64,000 bases of DNA from an uncultured Flavobacteriales bacterium (GCA_903945495.1 CAJAVU010000092.1:47522-111521), one strand, 5' to 3'. Shown: positions 26,295 to 35,318, numbered from the stretch's first letter. The notes: generated from the sequence alone by a model not told the origin. A program made the numbers and translations.

Positions 26295-27145
26295 TTGGAG
26301 TTATCAACTGGGACGTAAGTTCTGAAATTATTGAAGGGTACAAAACACCAAATTTGTACGGTTTACTTTTCGTAACAGGAATGGTTTTGGGGTATTTTGT
26401 TATTCGCAAAATGTTCCGAAAAGAAGGCATTGAAGATGCTTTGTTGGACAAATTGGTAATGTTCATGGTTCCTGCAACTGTTATTGGTGCGCGCTTGGGC
26501 CATGTGTTCTTTTATGGTCCTTACTGGGATTATGTAGATAATTGTGGTGTGAAGCAAGAAGGCTATTTCGAACATCCATTGAGCATTTTTTATGTTTGGG
26601 AAGGCGGATTAGCAAGTCATGGTGGAGCAGTTGTTATTTTATTTGCCCTTTGGTATTTCTCGAAAAAAGTGATCAAAAAACCGTATTTGTGGATTTTGGA
26701 CCGTATTGCTGCTCCGATTGCGATTGCTGGAACGTTTATACGTTTAGGAAATTTAGTCAATCACGAAATTGTGGGTGATCCAACTAATGTATCGTGGGCA
26801 TTTAGCTTCTCGCAATTCTATAATGATGCCTTGTGTGGATATGATTCAACTCCGCGTCATCCAGCACAATTGTACGAAGCAATTTGTTACTTTATTTCCT
26901 TCGTGATCTTGATGTTCTTATTCTGGAAACGTGATTTATGGAAAAAACCAGGTGTTGTCTTTGGAGCGTTCTTGATTCTTATTTTCGGCGCACGTTTCAT
27001 GGTTGAATTTGTGAAAATGGGTCAAACAGCACGCGATGAATATTTGTTCTTAAACACAGGACAATTGTTGAGTATTCCGCTTGTGTTGGCAGGTGTTTAC
27101 TTATTGTGGAAAGGACTTACAAAGAAAGAAGTGCCACAAGCATAA
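26291..27145 (+). CDS. lgt: Prolipoprotein diacylglyceryl transferase
   Basis: A 284-residue inner-membrane enzyme that attaches diacylglycerol to the lipobox cysteine of prolipoproteins, the first step of lipoprotein maturation. The family signature is RLGNLVNHEIVG (about residues 151-162). The periplasmic-side SHGGAV and the helix-ending YEAICYF are also present. About seven membrane helices are predicted by eye. The start is GTG at 26291, overlapping the trhO stop by 4 bp (GTGA). Many lipoproteins in this window are its likely substrates. Confidence 0.95.
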   Translation: MIGVINWDVSSEIIEGYKTPNLYGLLFVTGMVLGYFVIRKMFRKEGIEDALLDKLVMFMVPATVIGARLGHVFFYGPYWDYVDNCGVKQEGYFEHPLSIFYVWEGGLASHGGAVVILFALWYFSKKVIKKPYLWILDRIAAPIAIAGTFIRLGNLVNHEIVGDPTNVSWAFSFSQFYNDALCGYDSTPRHPAQLYEAICYFISFVILMFLFWKRDLWKKPGVVFGAFLILIFGARFMVEFVKMGQTARDEYLFLNTGQLLSIPLVLAGVYLLWKGLTKKEVPQA

Positions 27146-27163
27146 TCGAAACTATTGAATTTG

Positions 27164-27208
27164 AAAAGTCAATACTTGAGCACTAGGCTAAGTATTGACT
27201 TTTTTTTT
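27164..27208 (+). terminator. Terminator of trhO-lgt
   Basis: A perfect 14-bp stem, AAAAGTCAATACTT paired with 27190-27203, around a 12-nt loop and followed by a T-run. It ends just before the convergent esterase gene. Confidence 0.93.
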
Positions 27209-27213
27209 GTCGT

Positions 27214-28650
27214 TTAATTTTGAATGCTCAACACACGATTTGTTTGAAATTCTGTGTTTCCAATGCGTAGGAAATACATTCCACTTTCAATCGATGCATC
27301 AAGTGAAATAGCAGTTGTTCCCTTTGAAAGAGTTCCGCTCAACACTTCTTGGCCTTGCATTGTGTACAAAGTGAACGTTGCAGTCTCCAAGGTGTTTTGT
27401 TCAATTTTAATCGCGTTACGTGCAGGATTCGGATAAATTTTAATGTCCCTTTCTAGTTGCTCTAGGTTAATTCCCAAGGTATAATCACAAATAGGATTTG
27501 TACTTACCAAAGGAGCGAAAAACGCTGCCAATTCGTTTAGGCGATTCGAGAAATTGTCATACGCATGACACGGATTATTCACTTGATCAGCACAACTTCC
27601 TGTACCAAATAAGAAATTATACGGAAAATCAGTTGCTGTAAAGTGATTTTCAATCGTGTAACCGTGATTATTCGTTGTGTTTAAATTTGAAAATGCTCGA
27701 CTTCCATAAATTTTAGGCGTATTTGAAATACCATAACATCCGTAACCATTGGTCAAACACCAGGTTAATCCTGCCATTACTTTACCAGAATCGATGGGGA
27801 CAACCATGTCGCACGGTTGATGAAACGAATATATCGCAGGTTTTGGCTTCGATACATCGTGATTTGCAAGCAGATTCGACATCATTCCACCGTAAAAGTT
27901 TCCAATTCCTTTGATGGTATAATTTACAGTACTCGGTTCAATTGTTCCATGAATATCGCCTAAGTCAGGTCGAGTAATTGTTCCAGGAAATGTAATTCCT
28001 GTATTGTATACACATGATGTAGCCGTTGCATTCGGCGCTGGAACGGAAGCTTGGGCAGTTGCTTGTGGGAATTTTTCGCTTGTTACATCCATTAAACCTA
28101 CTCCAAGCGCCACGAATGACCCTGCACTTTCTCCCGCAAGGAAAATGTTTGTGGTGTCAATTCTAAATTGGTCGTGACGATTGACCAAAAAGCGCAAAGC
28201 ACCTTTTCCATCTTGAATACTTCTGTAACATGAACGGTACCACTCAACAGAATCGGTCGCAAAAACACAACTGTAATTTGGGAAGTTACACGTATGTGCT
28301 GCATCATCGGAAATAAAGCCCAATCGATAATCAATTGTCGCAGTGACATAGCCACGTTTTGCAAATTCTTTACACATCGTTTGAAGATTGGCTTCGTTCT
28401 TATCCCCAGCCACAAAAGCTCCACCGTGAATAAACACGATCAATGGACGACGCGCTGTATGCGTTGGATCGTCGCAATTCGGCAAGTAAATATCCATTAA
28501 ATGCGTTTCTGTTTCTCCCACAAAATTAACGGAAGAACCATAGGAAAGATTCATGATACTATCATACGAGTAGTTTTGATCGATCCACTGCTGTGAATAG
28601 GCCAAACAAGTAATTAATAGAGAGCTAAATAGAAGTAATAAACGTTTCAT
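27214..28650 (-). CDS. T9SS-secreted alpha/beta-hydrolase (carboxylesterase-like)
   Basis: A 478-residue secreted hydrolase. A signal peptide (1-20) precedes the catalytic domain, with oxyanion loop FIHGGAFVAG (His75) and nucleophile elbow GESAGS (Ser175). The last 80 residues form a type A T9SS sorting domain: IKIYPNPARN, then MQGQEVLSG and ESGMYFLRI. Such domains direct proteins across the outer membrane and are then removed. Several Cys pairs suggest disulfides. The substrate is unknown. It converges on lgt and shares the terminator region. Confidence 0.92.
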   Translation of the reverse strand: MKRLLLLFSSLLITCLAYSQQWIDQNYSYDSIMNLSYGSSVNFVGETETHLMDIYLPNCDDPTHTARRPLIVFIHGGAFVAGDKNEANLQTMCKEFAKRGYVTATIDYRLGFISDDAAHTCNFPNYSCVFATDSVEWYRSCYRSIQDGKGALRFLVNRHDQFRIDTTNIFLAGESAGSFVALGVGLMDVTSEKFPQATAQASVPAPNATATSCVYNTGITFPGTITRPDLGDIHGTIEPSTVNYTIKGIGNFYGGMMSNLLANHDVSKPKPAIYSFHQPCDMVVPIDSGKVMAGLTWCLTNGYGCYGISNTPKIYGSRAFSNLNTTNNHGYTIENHFTATDFPYNFLFGTGSCADQVNNPCHAYDNFSNRLNELAAFFAPLVSTNPICDYTLGINLEQLERDIKIYPNPARNAIKIEQNTLETATFTLYTMQGQEVLSGTLSKGTTAISLDASIESGMYFLRIGNTEFQTNRVLSIQN

Positions 28651-28694
28651 AGTGTGTGGTTTACAAAAGCGAATGTACGGAAGAAATTTCAGAT

Positions 28695-28735
28695 TGAAAA
28701 TTGATAATTGAGAATTGATGATTGAGAATTTTTAA
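28695..28735. repeat. Degenerate TTGAGAATTGA tandem array
   Basis: Units AAATTGA, TAATTGAG, AATTGATG and ATTGAGAA follow directly after the stop codon of the minus-strand peptidase gene (28736). Confidence 0.85.
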
Positions 28736-29509
28736 TTAGTTTTCTACACTTTCAAAATCAACGTGGTAGTGGTCATCGTGTAAGGAATTGATTATAGGTG
28801 TTAAGTTTTGAGCGAAGTAGATGTTCTGGGCTTTGAGTTTTTTGCCATATTCAGTTGCGAAAAGGTCATCTTTGAGTTCGATTTTCCAAATAACTTTACT
28901 GATTTTGAGTCCATTTTTACGTGCTTCTTGTTCGAGAATCCACAAATGATGAGCGACAGTTTCAAAATCAATTTGAATGGATTTGTCCTCTGAATTGAAT
29001 CCTGACGCATCAAATTCCAATAAATAGTGTTCTGCTCCAAGTGAATCGAGCGAGTAATAAGGTTTTCCTTCTTTTAGAAGAGGCGACATAAAATCGATAC
29101 TTAACCCATTTTGGTGTGTATGATGTGGTGCAATTTTTCCTCCTTTTTCATTGGAACATTCCATAAGACAGAATGAATGTCCTGGAAAGATATGCTCACA
29201 TTCGTTGTAACAGCTGATGACGGTTTTGAGTAATTTATCGCTTACAAAAGCACGCTTATTTAGGTAACTCGTGGTGTCAAAATAGCGAAAATTTGTTCCA
29301 GAAAAGGGGAGAAGCTTGCCATTTATTAAACTTCCATTTGAAACCGTTCCAACGGATTTACTCGGAAGATCATTTCCTTTATTTGACGTGTAAAAGGCTT
29401 CGATTGTATCATTTTCAATACTGATATTGTTGCTTATCGGCGCTTGGATAGTTGTTTGAGATTGACACGACGCAAAGGGTAAAAACACGAGTAAAAAATA
29501 AAACTTCAT
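28736..29509 (-). CDS. LAS-type (MepA-like) murein endopeptidase lipoprotein
   Basis: I chose the ATG at 29509, giving MKFYFLLVFLPFASC with a lipobox at Cys15; the frame is open further upstream. The 257-residue product has the LAS-metallopeptidase motifs HQNGLSID (His132 and Asp139, H-x6-D) and, near the C-terminus, DDHYHVDFE (H-x-H). Members such as MepA and VanY cut peptide cross-links in peptidoglycan. The combination PHHTHQNGLSIDF is closest to penicillin-insensitive murein endopeptidases. It would act in the periplasm. A repeat array starts right after the stop. Confidence 0.85.
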   Translation of the reverse strand: MKFYFLLVFLPFASCQSQTTIQAPISNNISIENDTIEAFYTSNKGNDLPSKSVGTVSNGSLINGKLLPFSGTNFRYFDTTSYLNKRAFVSDKLLKTVISCYNECEHIFPGHSFCLMECSNEKGGKIAPHHTHQNGLSIDFMSPLLKEGKPYYSLDSLGAEHYLLEFDASGFNSEDKSIQIDFETVAHHLWILEQEARKNGLKISKVIWKIELKDDLFATEYGKKLKAQNIYFAQNLTPIINSLHDDHYHVDFESVEN

Positions 29510-29721
29510 ACAGACAAATTTCGCCTTCCTTAGCAAGAAGCGTACCTTTTAATTGAGTTTTTGTATGCAGCGGCAGAATGATTCCCTGCCTATTGTTGCC
29601 TCCAGCGCTTAAGGGGTGATTAATTATCTTCATTTTCAAAATAAAGGGGTTAAAAATCATGTTTAAGAGATGGTTAAAACGAACGGATAAACGATTGAAG
29701 TGCGATTTAAAATCTTTTCAA

Positions 29722-29729
29722 TATATTTG
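29722..29729 (+). promoter_or_regulatory. Bacteroidota -7 element
   Basis: TATATTTG matches TANNTTTG, 18 bp before the ATG at 29748. Confidence 0.55.
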
Positions 29730-29747
29730 GAAAAAACTATTTAACTT

Positions 29748-30176
29748 ATGAAAAAGTCTCTATTTGCATTTATCTTGCCATTACTATTGGTTTTTGTAGG
29801 ATGTAGCTCTCCCCAATCATCAGCAGAAAATCATGCGGAAGAAATTTGTGATTGCCTGAAAGAAATAGGTGTTAACAAAGATTTGACTATCGCTAAGATG
29901 CAGGATAGAGAATTTATGAGGGACATGGAGGACAAAGCTGAGCGCACACTTCCAGCTAAAATGATTAAAATCATGAAGGCAATCGAAAAAGATTTATCAA
30001 GTCTTAGCAAAGATGACAAAAAGGAATATACTCGTACATTCTTGAAAGCAATTATTGATACCGACTGTGCGGATGTTCTGTTTGAAAACATTCCTTATGA
30101 TATGATGGGAATTGCAATTGGTGAAATGGAACGTGAAATGGAATATTCTAACAGAAATTACGATAATTTCCATTAA
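29748..30176 (+). CDS. Small lipoprotein, function unknown
   Basis: A 142-residue protein with signal sequence and lipobox (FVGC, Cys19). The mature part is largely helical, charged, and has a conserved-looking EICDCLKEIGV near residues 32-42 and a late Cys near 104, so one disulfide is possible. Small lipoproteins with this C-x-C-helix start are common in Flavobacteriia but I know no function. It is a single-gene unit with its own -7 element. Confidence 0.78.
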   Translation: MKKSLFAFILPLLLVFVGCSSPQSSAENHAEEICDCLKEIGVNKDLTIAKMQDREFMRDMEDKAERTLPAKMIKIMKAIEKDLSSLSKDDKKEYTRTFLKAIIDTDCADVLFENIPYDMMGIAIGEMEREMEYSNRNYDNFH

Positions 30177-30295
30177 CAGTGATTGGCAAGCTAAACTGAT
30201 AATACGCTTAGTATCGTTGCGTATTTTACTTGCATAAAAGTGGTTTGGTTCAGTTTAGTGTTTGATGACTTCTCTTTGCTTAAATGGCAATGTTT

Positions 30296-30395
30296 CCTCA
30301 GTTCATTCACTTTTTATTTGTTCAATTCACAACTTTCTTGTCCAAATGAACCAGTTGAAATAGCTAAAACCAAAAGACAGGGTTATTCATGATTC
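30296..30395 (-). pseudogene. 5' stub of a duplicated gene
   Basis: On the minus strand an ATG at 30390 starts MNNPVFWF, then a stop. With one small gap the DNA aligns to the start of the gene at 30400-31353: GTCTTTTGGTTTT, then a run of 24 identical bases covering the codons for QESCELNK. After about 100 bp the match ends. A further in-frame TAA follows the Lys codon. It begins 10 bp after the stop of its intact relative, so it is the leftover of a tandem duplication. Confidence 0.8.
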
Positions 30396-30399
30396 ATAA

Positions 30400-31353
30400 T
30401 TATTGTAGTTTTAAATTCAACAAAGTTAAATAGGTATTTATCACTTTCAATTCTTTTTCAGGTGGTTGATTACTGTAATGTGTTCCGTAAAGTGTTACGC
30501 CATATTTTTTGTATAAAACTTTATCTATCAATGGATGAATGTCTTGATACAATTCTTGTTTATCGATGGCTTCTTCCAATAAATGAATCTCTTTTACTTG
30601 AAATTCAGTTCCCATGTGTTGAAAGATTAAATAACACGAATTGTGTTCACAACCAACCAACGAATAACCAGGATAGCCATAAATCGTAAATAGTGAATCG
30701 AGTAGTAATTCATTAAAATCATCTGTCTTTTTCATTTCAAACAGTAAGCTATCACATCGAATTGTATCGCTTTGATTTGTGTTTCTGTGTTCTAGTCTAA
30801 TCCGTTGATCCTCACGTACCATCGAGCGTATTGTTTTGGCTAGATTTACATTCGCATTTGGATATTTCGCAAAAAAGAGACTGTCTGATAAAAGCTCAAG
30901 GCGATTGTAGTCGCTTGGACTTACTTTTCTTAACCATTGATTTTGAGAAAATTCCAATAAAACTGCATTTGGAAATCCGTTTTTAATAGCTTTTTCGCTC
31001 AATGAATAAATTAACTCGGAAGATGGATTTAGCTTGTAAACCAATTCTGATAAGTCGTTGTATCCGGTAGATTTCTCAAATTCAGAAAAGCAGTTAACTT
31101 TAAGTAAAAATAGGGAATCAATTGTGGCAATACTAGACAGAAGATTGGATTCGTTTAACCCATTCTTCAGCTCACTCACTTTTAATTTGTTCAATTCACA
31201 ACTTTCTTGACTAAACGAACTAGTGGAAATCATGAAAAAGAAAAACCAAAAGACCGGGAGATTCCTGATTCTTAATTCGTGATTAGCTGCGCTGCTGTCC
31301 CGATGAATCGGGATAAACTCTACGGAGGTCGTAATTCGTGATTTATAATTCAT
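30400..31353 (-). CDS. Unknown exported-like protein with altered start
   Basis: The longest frame gives 317 residues. Residues 1-30 are translated from tandem-repeat DNA and are unlikely to be original. From about residue 31 (NLPVFWFFFFMISTSSFSQ) comes a typical signal-peptide core and cleavage site, then QESCELNKLKVSELKNG. Comparison with the stub downstream suggests the ancestral ATG stood at 31263-31265 where AGG is found now. An internal ATG at 31233 would lack most of the signal peptide. The mature part is helical and Leu/Ser-rich, with no recognised domain. Expression and export are therefore uncertain. Confidence 0.6.
   Translation of the reverse strand: MNYKSRITTSVEFIPIHRDSSAANHELRIRNLPVFWFFFFMISTSSFSQESCELNKLKVSELKNGLNESNLLSSIATIDSLFLLKVNCFSEFEKSTGYNDLSELVYKLNPSSELIYSLSEKAIKNGFPNAVLLEFSQNQWLRKVSPSDYNRLELLSDSLFFAKYPNANVNLAKTIRSMVREDQRIRLEHRNTNQSDTIRCDSLLFEMKKTDDFNELLLDSLFTIYGYPGYSLVGCEHNSCYLIFQHMGTEFQVKEIHLLEEAIDKQELYQDIHPLIDKVLYKKYGVTLYGTHYSNQPPEKELKVINTYLTLLNLKLQ
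31262..31352. repeat. AATTCGTGATT-type array with inserted palindrome
   Basis: Units TGATTCTTAATTCGTGATTA at the left and CGTAATTCGTGATTTATAAT at the right flank a GC-richer piece holding the perfect palindrome TCCCGATGAATCGGGA (31298-31313). The array supplies the apparent 5' end of the adjacent gene. Confidence 0.8.
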
Positions 31354-31373
31354 GATTCTTTAAAATCTTTTCA

Positions 31374-31766
31374 TCACCCCATCGGTGTGCACACTTCAAT
31401 CAAAAATCCATCTAAATCTCTAATGTAAGCGACGGTTTGTCCCCAAGGTTTTTGTTTTGCGGTTTCATCTAGCTGTGCCCCGCAATGAACTGCCTTGTCG
31501 AGGGTTTCTTGCACATGTTCGGTTACTAAGCCAATTTCAATTCCAAAGGCTGGATTGCTGGGTTTACTTTCTTGAAAGCCATTTGATAAGTTCGAATGTG
31601 CCAATTCAACTGTTGCAAACGAAAGCGTTGTCTCGCCAGTTAGCAATTCGCCATATTCATTTCCTGGAGAAATAAATTTTCGCTGAAAGCCAAAAGCAAC
31701 TTCATAAAATTCGATTGCTTTTGTTACGTCGGAAACGTACAGAATGGTGTAGCCAAGTTTTACCAT
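31374..31766 (-). CDS. VOC-family (glyoxalase/bleomycin-resistance fold) protein
   Basis: A 130-residue protein made of two beta-alpha-beta-beta-beta units. The start VKLGYTILYVSDVTKAIEFY and the end VAYIRDLDGFLIEVCTPMG are typical. A possible metal-binding Glu is in the last strand (IEVCTP); the paired His of true glyoxalase I is not obvious. The substrate is unknown. It lies between two unrelated minus-strand genes. Confidence 0.9.
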   Translation of the reverse strand: MVKLGYTILYVSDVTKAIEFYEVAFGFQRKFISPGNEYGELLTGETTLSFATVELAHSNLSNGFQESKPSNPAFGIEIGLVTEHVQETLDKAVHCGAQLDETAKQKPWGQTVAYIRDLDGFLIEVCTPMG

Positions 31767-31813
31767 GGGGAATGTTTTTCTAATTGTTCGAAGATATGAA
31801 TATTCTAAGGGTT

Positions 31814-32758
31814 TTAATTCGCATAATTTGCAATGATTTTGATTCCAAGGTTGAATTTCGGGAGTTCCTGTAAATTCCCTTTGATAAAGTCAATTGGTCG
31901 AAAAGCAAAGAATATTTGTCCGTTTGAAACGCCAATATTTGCATAAATACTCATGTCTGAGTACTGATGTATGAAACTATTGACCATTTTTTCTTGTGCA
32001 TCAAAACGGGTTATTTCTTTAAAATAGAGTGGGAGATTGTAAGTAAATCCAAGATCCACAAAAATGGATTTCGGATTAATTGTTTCCAGCTGTTGATTCG
32101 TCGTTGTAAAACGAAATTTAACGTCAAATTGTCCATTCAAATAGCTGTAATAATTCGTTTTTATCGGTTTGTTGTAGGTGGAAGTTGAAAGTGAGTCAAT
32201 ACGCAAGGGTGCATAAAGATAACCAACGCCGCCGCCGATTAACGCGCCAACATGCTTTGAGAATGCGGACCAATAATAAGCAGAATATCCAAGTCCAGCC
32301 GTATATTTAGGATTGTTTCCATCTGGATTCCAGCGAGAATCAAAGTAGGATGCGTTAAATTGCAATTCTGTTCGGGATTTGATTGGTTCTGGTGTGCACG
32401 AAGAATTCAATTGCGTGTAATCAACGTATTCATAAAGATCAAAAGTGACATAGGCAATTTGGCACTCTTTTATTTCAATGATTTTCGTCACAGATTCGAT
32501 GGCTTCGTCAGACGGCGCTCCACAATTGGTAAGGTTTACCGAATACTGACCAATGGGCAAGTTGTCGACCGAGAGTTCAATGTCATTCGATATCGTTTCT
32601 GTATATACCGTGTCGTTTTCGTCGTAAACGGTCACCGTATAACAAGGCGTTTCACCATTCGTGTTTTGATTGATGATAATGATTAAATTATCGGATTGGG
32701 AGAATGCGGCACTCGTAAAAGCAAGCAAACACAGCAGTATGAAGATGATGTTTTTCAT
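31814..32758 (-). CDS. Exported protein with beta-sandwich and barrel-like part
   Basis: A 314-residue protein with a signal peptide (1-20, ending SAAFSQ). Residues about 22-110 look like a beta-sandwich of the kind that decorates secreted proteins (YTVTVYDENDTVYTETI, then LPIGQYSVNLTNCG). The remainder has alternating aromatic strands and ends in IKIIANYAN, as in small outer-membrane barrels. No family is recognised. It follows a membrane-protein gene by 10 bp on the same strand, so the two are likely co-transcribed. Confidence 0.75.
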   Translation of the reverse strand: MKNIIFILLCLLAFTSAAFSQSDNLIIIINQNTNGETPCYTVTVYDENDTVYTETISNDIELSVDNLPIGQYSVNLTNCGAPSDEAIESVTKIIEIKECQIAYVTFDLYEYVDYTQLNSSCTPEPIKSRTELQFNASYFDSRWNPDGNNPKYTAGLGYSAYYWSAFSKHVGALIGGGVGYLYAPLRIDSLSTSTYNKPIKTNYYSYLNGQFDVKFRFTTTNQQLETINPKSIFVDLGFTYNLPLYFKEITRFDAQEKMVNSFIHQYSDMSIYANIGVSNGQIFFAFRPIDFIKGNLQELPKFNLGIKIIANYAN

Positions 32759-32768
32759 GGTTGATAGT

Positions 32769-33329
32769 TTAAATTAAATTCATCCCACCATTCTCCCTCA
32801 ACCACTTTTTTAAGCGCCGAGCAAATAGTAAATGGGTTAAAAATGTTGGAAGATTGAATTTTAGATTGTCTTGAAGCATGGTATAAAAGACAGCATCTTC
32901 CGAAACAAAAACGAATGCTGTTTTGCTAAAGTTTGGATTCATTCCAGGGCGATCTAGAACAATGCAATAATTGTACTTTCTGCGGATATCGAAGTCATTT
33001 GTTCGTGCAAATTCCAAAATGCTTGAATGGATTTTATCTCGGTCTGCATGTGCAAAAATCTGGGTGAGTTTCAATTCAGTTAACTTCCGATAGGTCATAT
33101 ACAATCCAAAACAAAAAACGAGTGGTAAGACTCCCAAGCCCAAGAATTTTTCATTTGGATTCTTAAAGTTGAGTTCAAAAGCCCACACAAATAGTGGACA
33201 AATAACAAATCCAAACGTAATTGAAAAAATGAACAAAAATAGATCTACATACTCCCACCAACTCTTGGCAAAGTGCAATTTTTGGTGCGCAATGCTTTTA
33301 TCAACATCTATGTTTTTTATTGTTCGCAC
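32769..33329 (-). CDS. Small membrane protein of unknown function
   Basis: A 186-residue protein with two membrane helices (about 28-52 and 66-86) separated by a short loop, and a soluble C-terminal part of about 100 residues holding DRPGMNPNFSKTAFVFVSED. No signal peptide and no recognised family. It lies 10 bp upstream of the exported protein gene and the pair probably form an operon. Confidence 0.72.
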   Translation of the reverse strand: MRTIKNIDVDKSIAHQKLHFAKSWWEYVDLFLFIFSITFGFVICPLFVWAFELNFKNPNEKFLGLGVLPLVFCFGLYMTYRKLTELKLTQIFAHADRDKIHSSILEFARTNDFDIRRKYNYCIVLDRPGMNPNFSKTAFVFVSEDAVFYTMLQDNLKFNLPTFLTHLLFARRLKKWLRENGGMNLI

Positions 33330-33436
33330 GATTATTAGTTACGGCAGTATTTTCATTTCATTCTCACTCCGAAGATAATCTAATTCTCCGTTTTTCGGGT
33401 ATTAACTTCCAATCACCCCAAAGCAATTCTCTAATC

Positions 33437-34372
33437 TTACTTTAAAGTATAGAAATCATATGTGGCTTTGGCGATGTCCGCAATGATTTTCTCGTTCGTT
33501 TCCAAATTTTCGCTTGATTCACTCACAAAAACACTCAGGATGAAATAGTCACCGTTGGGTAAGAATATGATGCCTATGTTGTTTACGGCGTCCATGATTC
33601 CGGTTTCGTCATTCGTTCCCGAAGAACCCGTTTTGTGGGCTATTATTGTCTCATCAGGTAATTGGCCGCGAAAGCGATTTTTACCAGTGGTCGTTTCTTT
33701 GTTCGTTTTCCAAAAAAAGTCATAACTACTTTTTGATAGTAGCTTGTTCTTGTTTTCATAGAATAGTCGAAGCGTTTCACTCGCTGCATTTGGTGTTGTC
33801 CAATTTTGGAACATATTTCCCCATTCCGACTGCATATCAGCTTCGTTGAAGGTGATTTTAATCTGTTGAATGCCACATTGTTTGATATAGCGTTCAACCG
33901 TTTTTGGTGTGCCAATTAGTCGAATGAGCACGTCGCAAGCCAAATTATCACTGTGCGAAACTGTATATTGGATCAATTCTTTAATGGTAAACGTTCCGCC
34001 TTCAGGATGCTCGTCTCTCAGTGGATTCCAAGCATCTTCGGGTAGAAGTTCATCTTTTCGAATGGTGATTTTTTGGTTCAATGAAAGTTTGCCCTTATCA
34101 ATTTCTGAAAGGACAGCCAACGCGATGTGAAATTTGAATACACTTTGCATGGGAAAGCGTCGATCGCCATTCAACGAAAGCGTGTCTTTTCCATTGTTTC
34201 CAATTAGAGAAAAACCGACTATCGCCTTTTTATTGGAGATGATTTTCTCAATTTTTTTGCGAAGCTCTTCGGTTTTACTGATTTCATCCTGCTTTTCATC
34301 AGTTGGGTTTACAGCTGTTTGACAACTTGTTGCAAGGACAAAAAGCAGTCCGATCAATGGAATTAGTTTCAT
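33437..34372 (-). CDS. Class A beta-lactamase, subclass A2-like, lipobox
   Basis: A 311-residue serine beta-lactamase. The active-site motifs are complete: Ser77-x-x-Lys80 in MQSVFK, Ser141-Asp-Asn143 in SHSDNLACD, Glu177 in the omega-loop FNEADMQSEW, and Lys247-Thr-Gly249 in HKTGSSG. The omega-loop E-A-x-M followed by QNWTTPNAA resembles the A2 group found in Bacteroidota (PER, CfxA, CepA types). Cys17 in LATSC makes a lipobox, so it may be membrane-anchored. It should open the beta-lactam ring; the drug range cannot be read from sequence. No mobile element or regulator is adjacent. Confidence 0.92.
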   Translation of the reverse strand: MKLIPLIGLLFVLATSCQTAVNPTDEKQDEISKTEELRKKIEKIISNKKAIVGFSLIGNNGKDTLSLNGDRRFPMQSVFKFHIALAVLSEIDKGKLSLNQKITIRKDELLPEDAWNPLRDEHPEGGTFTIKELIQYTVSHSDNLACDVLIRLIGTPKTVERYIKQCGIQQIKITFNEADMQSEWGNMFQNWTTPNAASETLRLFYENKNKLLSKSSYDFFWKTNKETTTGKNRFRGQLPDETIIAHKTGSSGTNDETGIMDAVNNIGIIFLPNGDYFILSVFVSESSENLETNEKIIADIAKATYDFYTLK

Positions 34373-34395
34373 GCTAAATTGCGTTTTTTTGTTGC

Positions 34396-34866
34396 TTAGC
34401 CTACTTTACAGCTTGGATTGCACTTCACTTCAAAATTCACCGAATTGGCGATATAACAGATGTCATGTGCTTTGTGGTGCAATTCAATCGCTTTTTCTAC
34501 CATTCCTTCATTCGCGACAACAACTTGTGGATTTAACACCACTTCTTTGAAATTTCCACCGCCGCTCGCATGTTCAATCATCACTCCAGTTGCATGATCT
34601 GTGTAGGCTGTAACGACAATTCCATCCATTGAACACAAGTATAAGTACGAAAGCATGTGGCACGATGAAATTGCCGAAACCAATAAATCTTCAGGATTCA
34701 ATTTTGTTTTATCGCCAACCGCTGGATTATCGGTTGTAAGGAATAAATCAGGTTTCCCTTGAATACTCACTGTGTGACTTCGATCGTAGGTTCGAACATT
34801 TTTTGTTCCTTCACCTGTATTTCCTGTCCATTCAGCTGTTAATTTGTAGTTGTGTTCGCGTGCCAT
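34396..34866 (-). CDS. OsmC-family peroxiredoxin-like protein
   Basis: A 156-residue OsmC/Ohr-fold protein. The two redox cysteines are visible: Cys69 in AISSCHMLSYLYLC and a second near residue 136 in HDICYIANSV. The opening YKLTAEWTGNTGEGT is that of the YhfA/OsmC-like branch. The family reduces organic hydroperoxides using thiols; the exact substrate is unknown. It lies 23 bp downstream of the beta-lactamase start region on the same strand, with a small orphan gene 11 bp upstream. Confidence 0.9.
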   Translation of the reverse strand: MAREHNYKLTAEWTGNTGEGTKNVRTYDRSHTVSIQGKPDLFLTTDNPAVGDKTKLNPEDLLVSAISSCHMLSYLYLCSMDGIVVTAYTDHATGVMIEHASGGGNFKEVVLNPQVVVANEGMVEKAIELHHKAHDICYIANSVNFEVKCNPSCKVG

Positions 34867-34877
34867 GCTGCTTTAAT

Positions 34878-35213
34878 TTATTGTTCTTCAATAATCGATA
34901 TCCCTTTTGATTTGTCGCCCGAGGCCCATTCCCACTGTTCGTGTAAGCGAATTTTTCCATTTTCCATCAGTTCCGGAATGGATCGACAAATTCCCGTCAT
35001 CAATTCGCCCTTGTCATTCACTTGATGATAGCGCATTTCAATGTTGCCTGAACTGTCAACCAAACCCATTAGATGTCCATATTTGATTTTCCCGCCAGCG
35101 TATTCAGACGTCAAGATATTTCCGACTTGTTTGTAATGAAAAAGGGTTTCATTGGATGTTTCTCCGTTTTCAGAGTTAAGAATTGGCCGAAAAAGTTTGT
35201 TGTTATAGTTCAT
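34878..35213 (-). CDS. Small conserved protein, often named N-acetylglutamate synthase
   Basis: I chose ATG 35213 (MNYNNKLFRPILNSENG), giving 111 residues; an upstream frame start at 35258 adds a basic stretch unlike the family. The protein is a single beta-rich domain with EYAGGKIKYGHLMGLVD and WEWASGDKSKG. Such proteins carry the name N-acetylglutamate synthase in databases, but they lack an acetyl-CoA-binding GNAT fold, so I treat the function as unknown. Confidence 0.8.
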   Translation of the reverse strand: MNYNNKLFRPILNSENGETSNETLFHYKQVGNILTSEYAGGKIKYGHLMGLVDSSGNIEMRYHQVNDKGELMTGICRSIPELMENGKIRLHEQWEWASGDKSKGISIIEEQ

Positions 35214-35318
35214 AGTTTTGATTTTCCAATGTAACCTTTTCCAAAAATACGAAATCAACCAATAGGCAGGATAATTCTGAAAGGATTCAAAAGCTTGGGC
35301 AATGACTATAACAATTGG

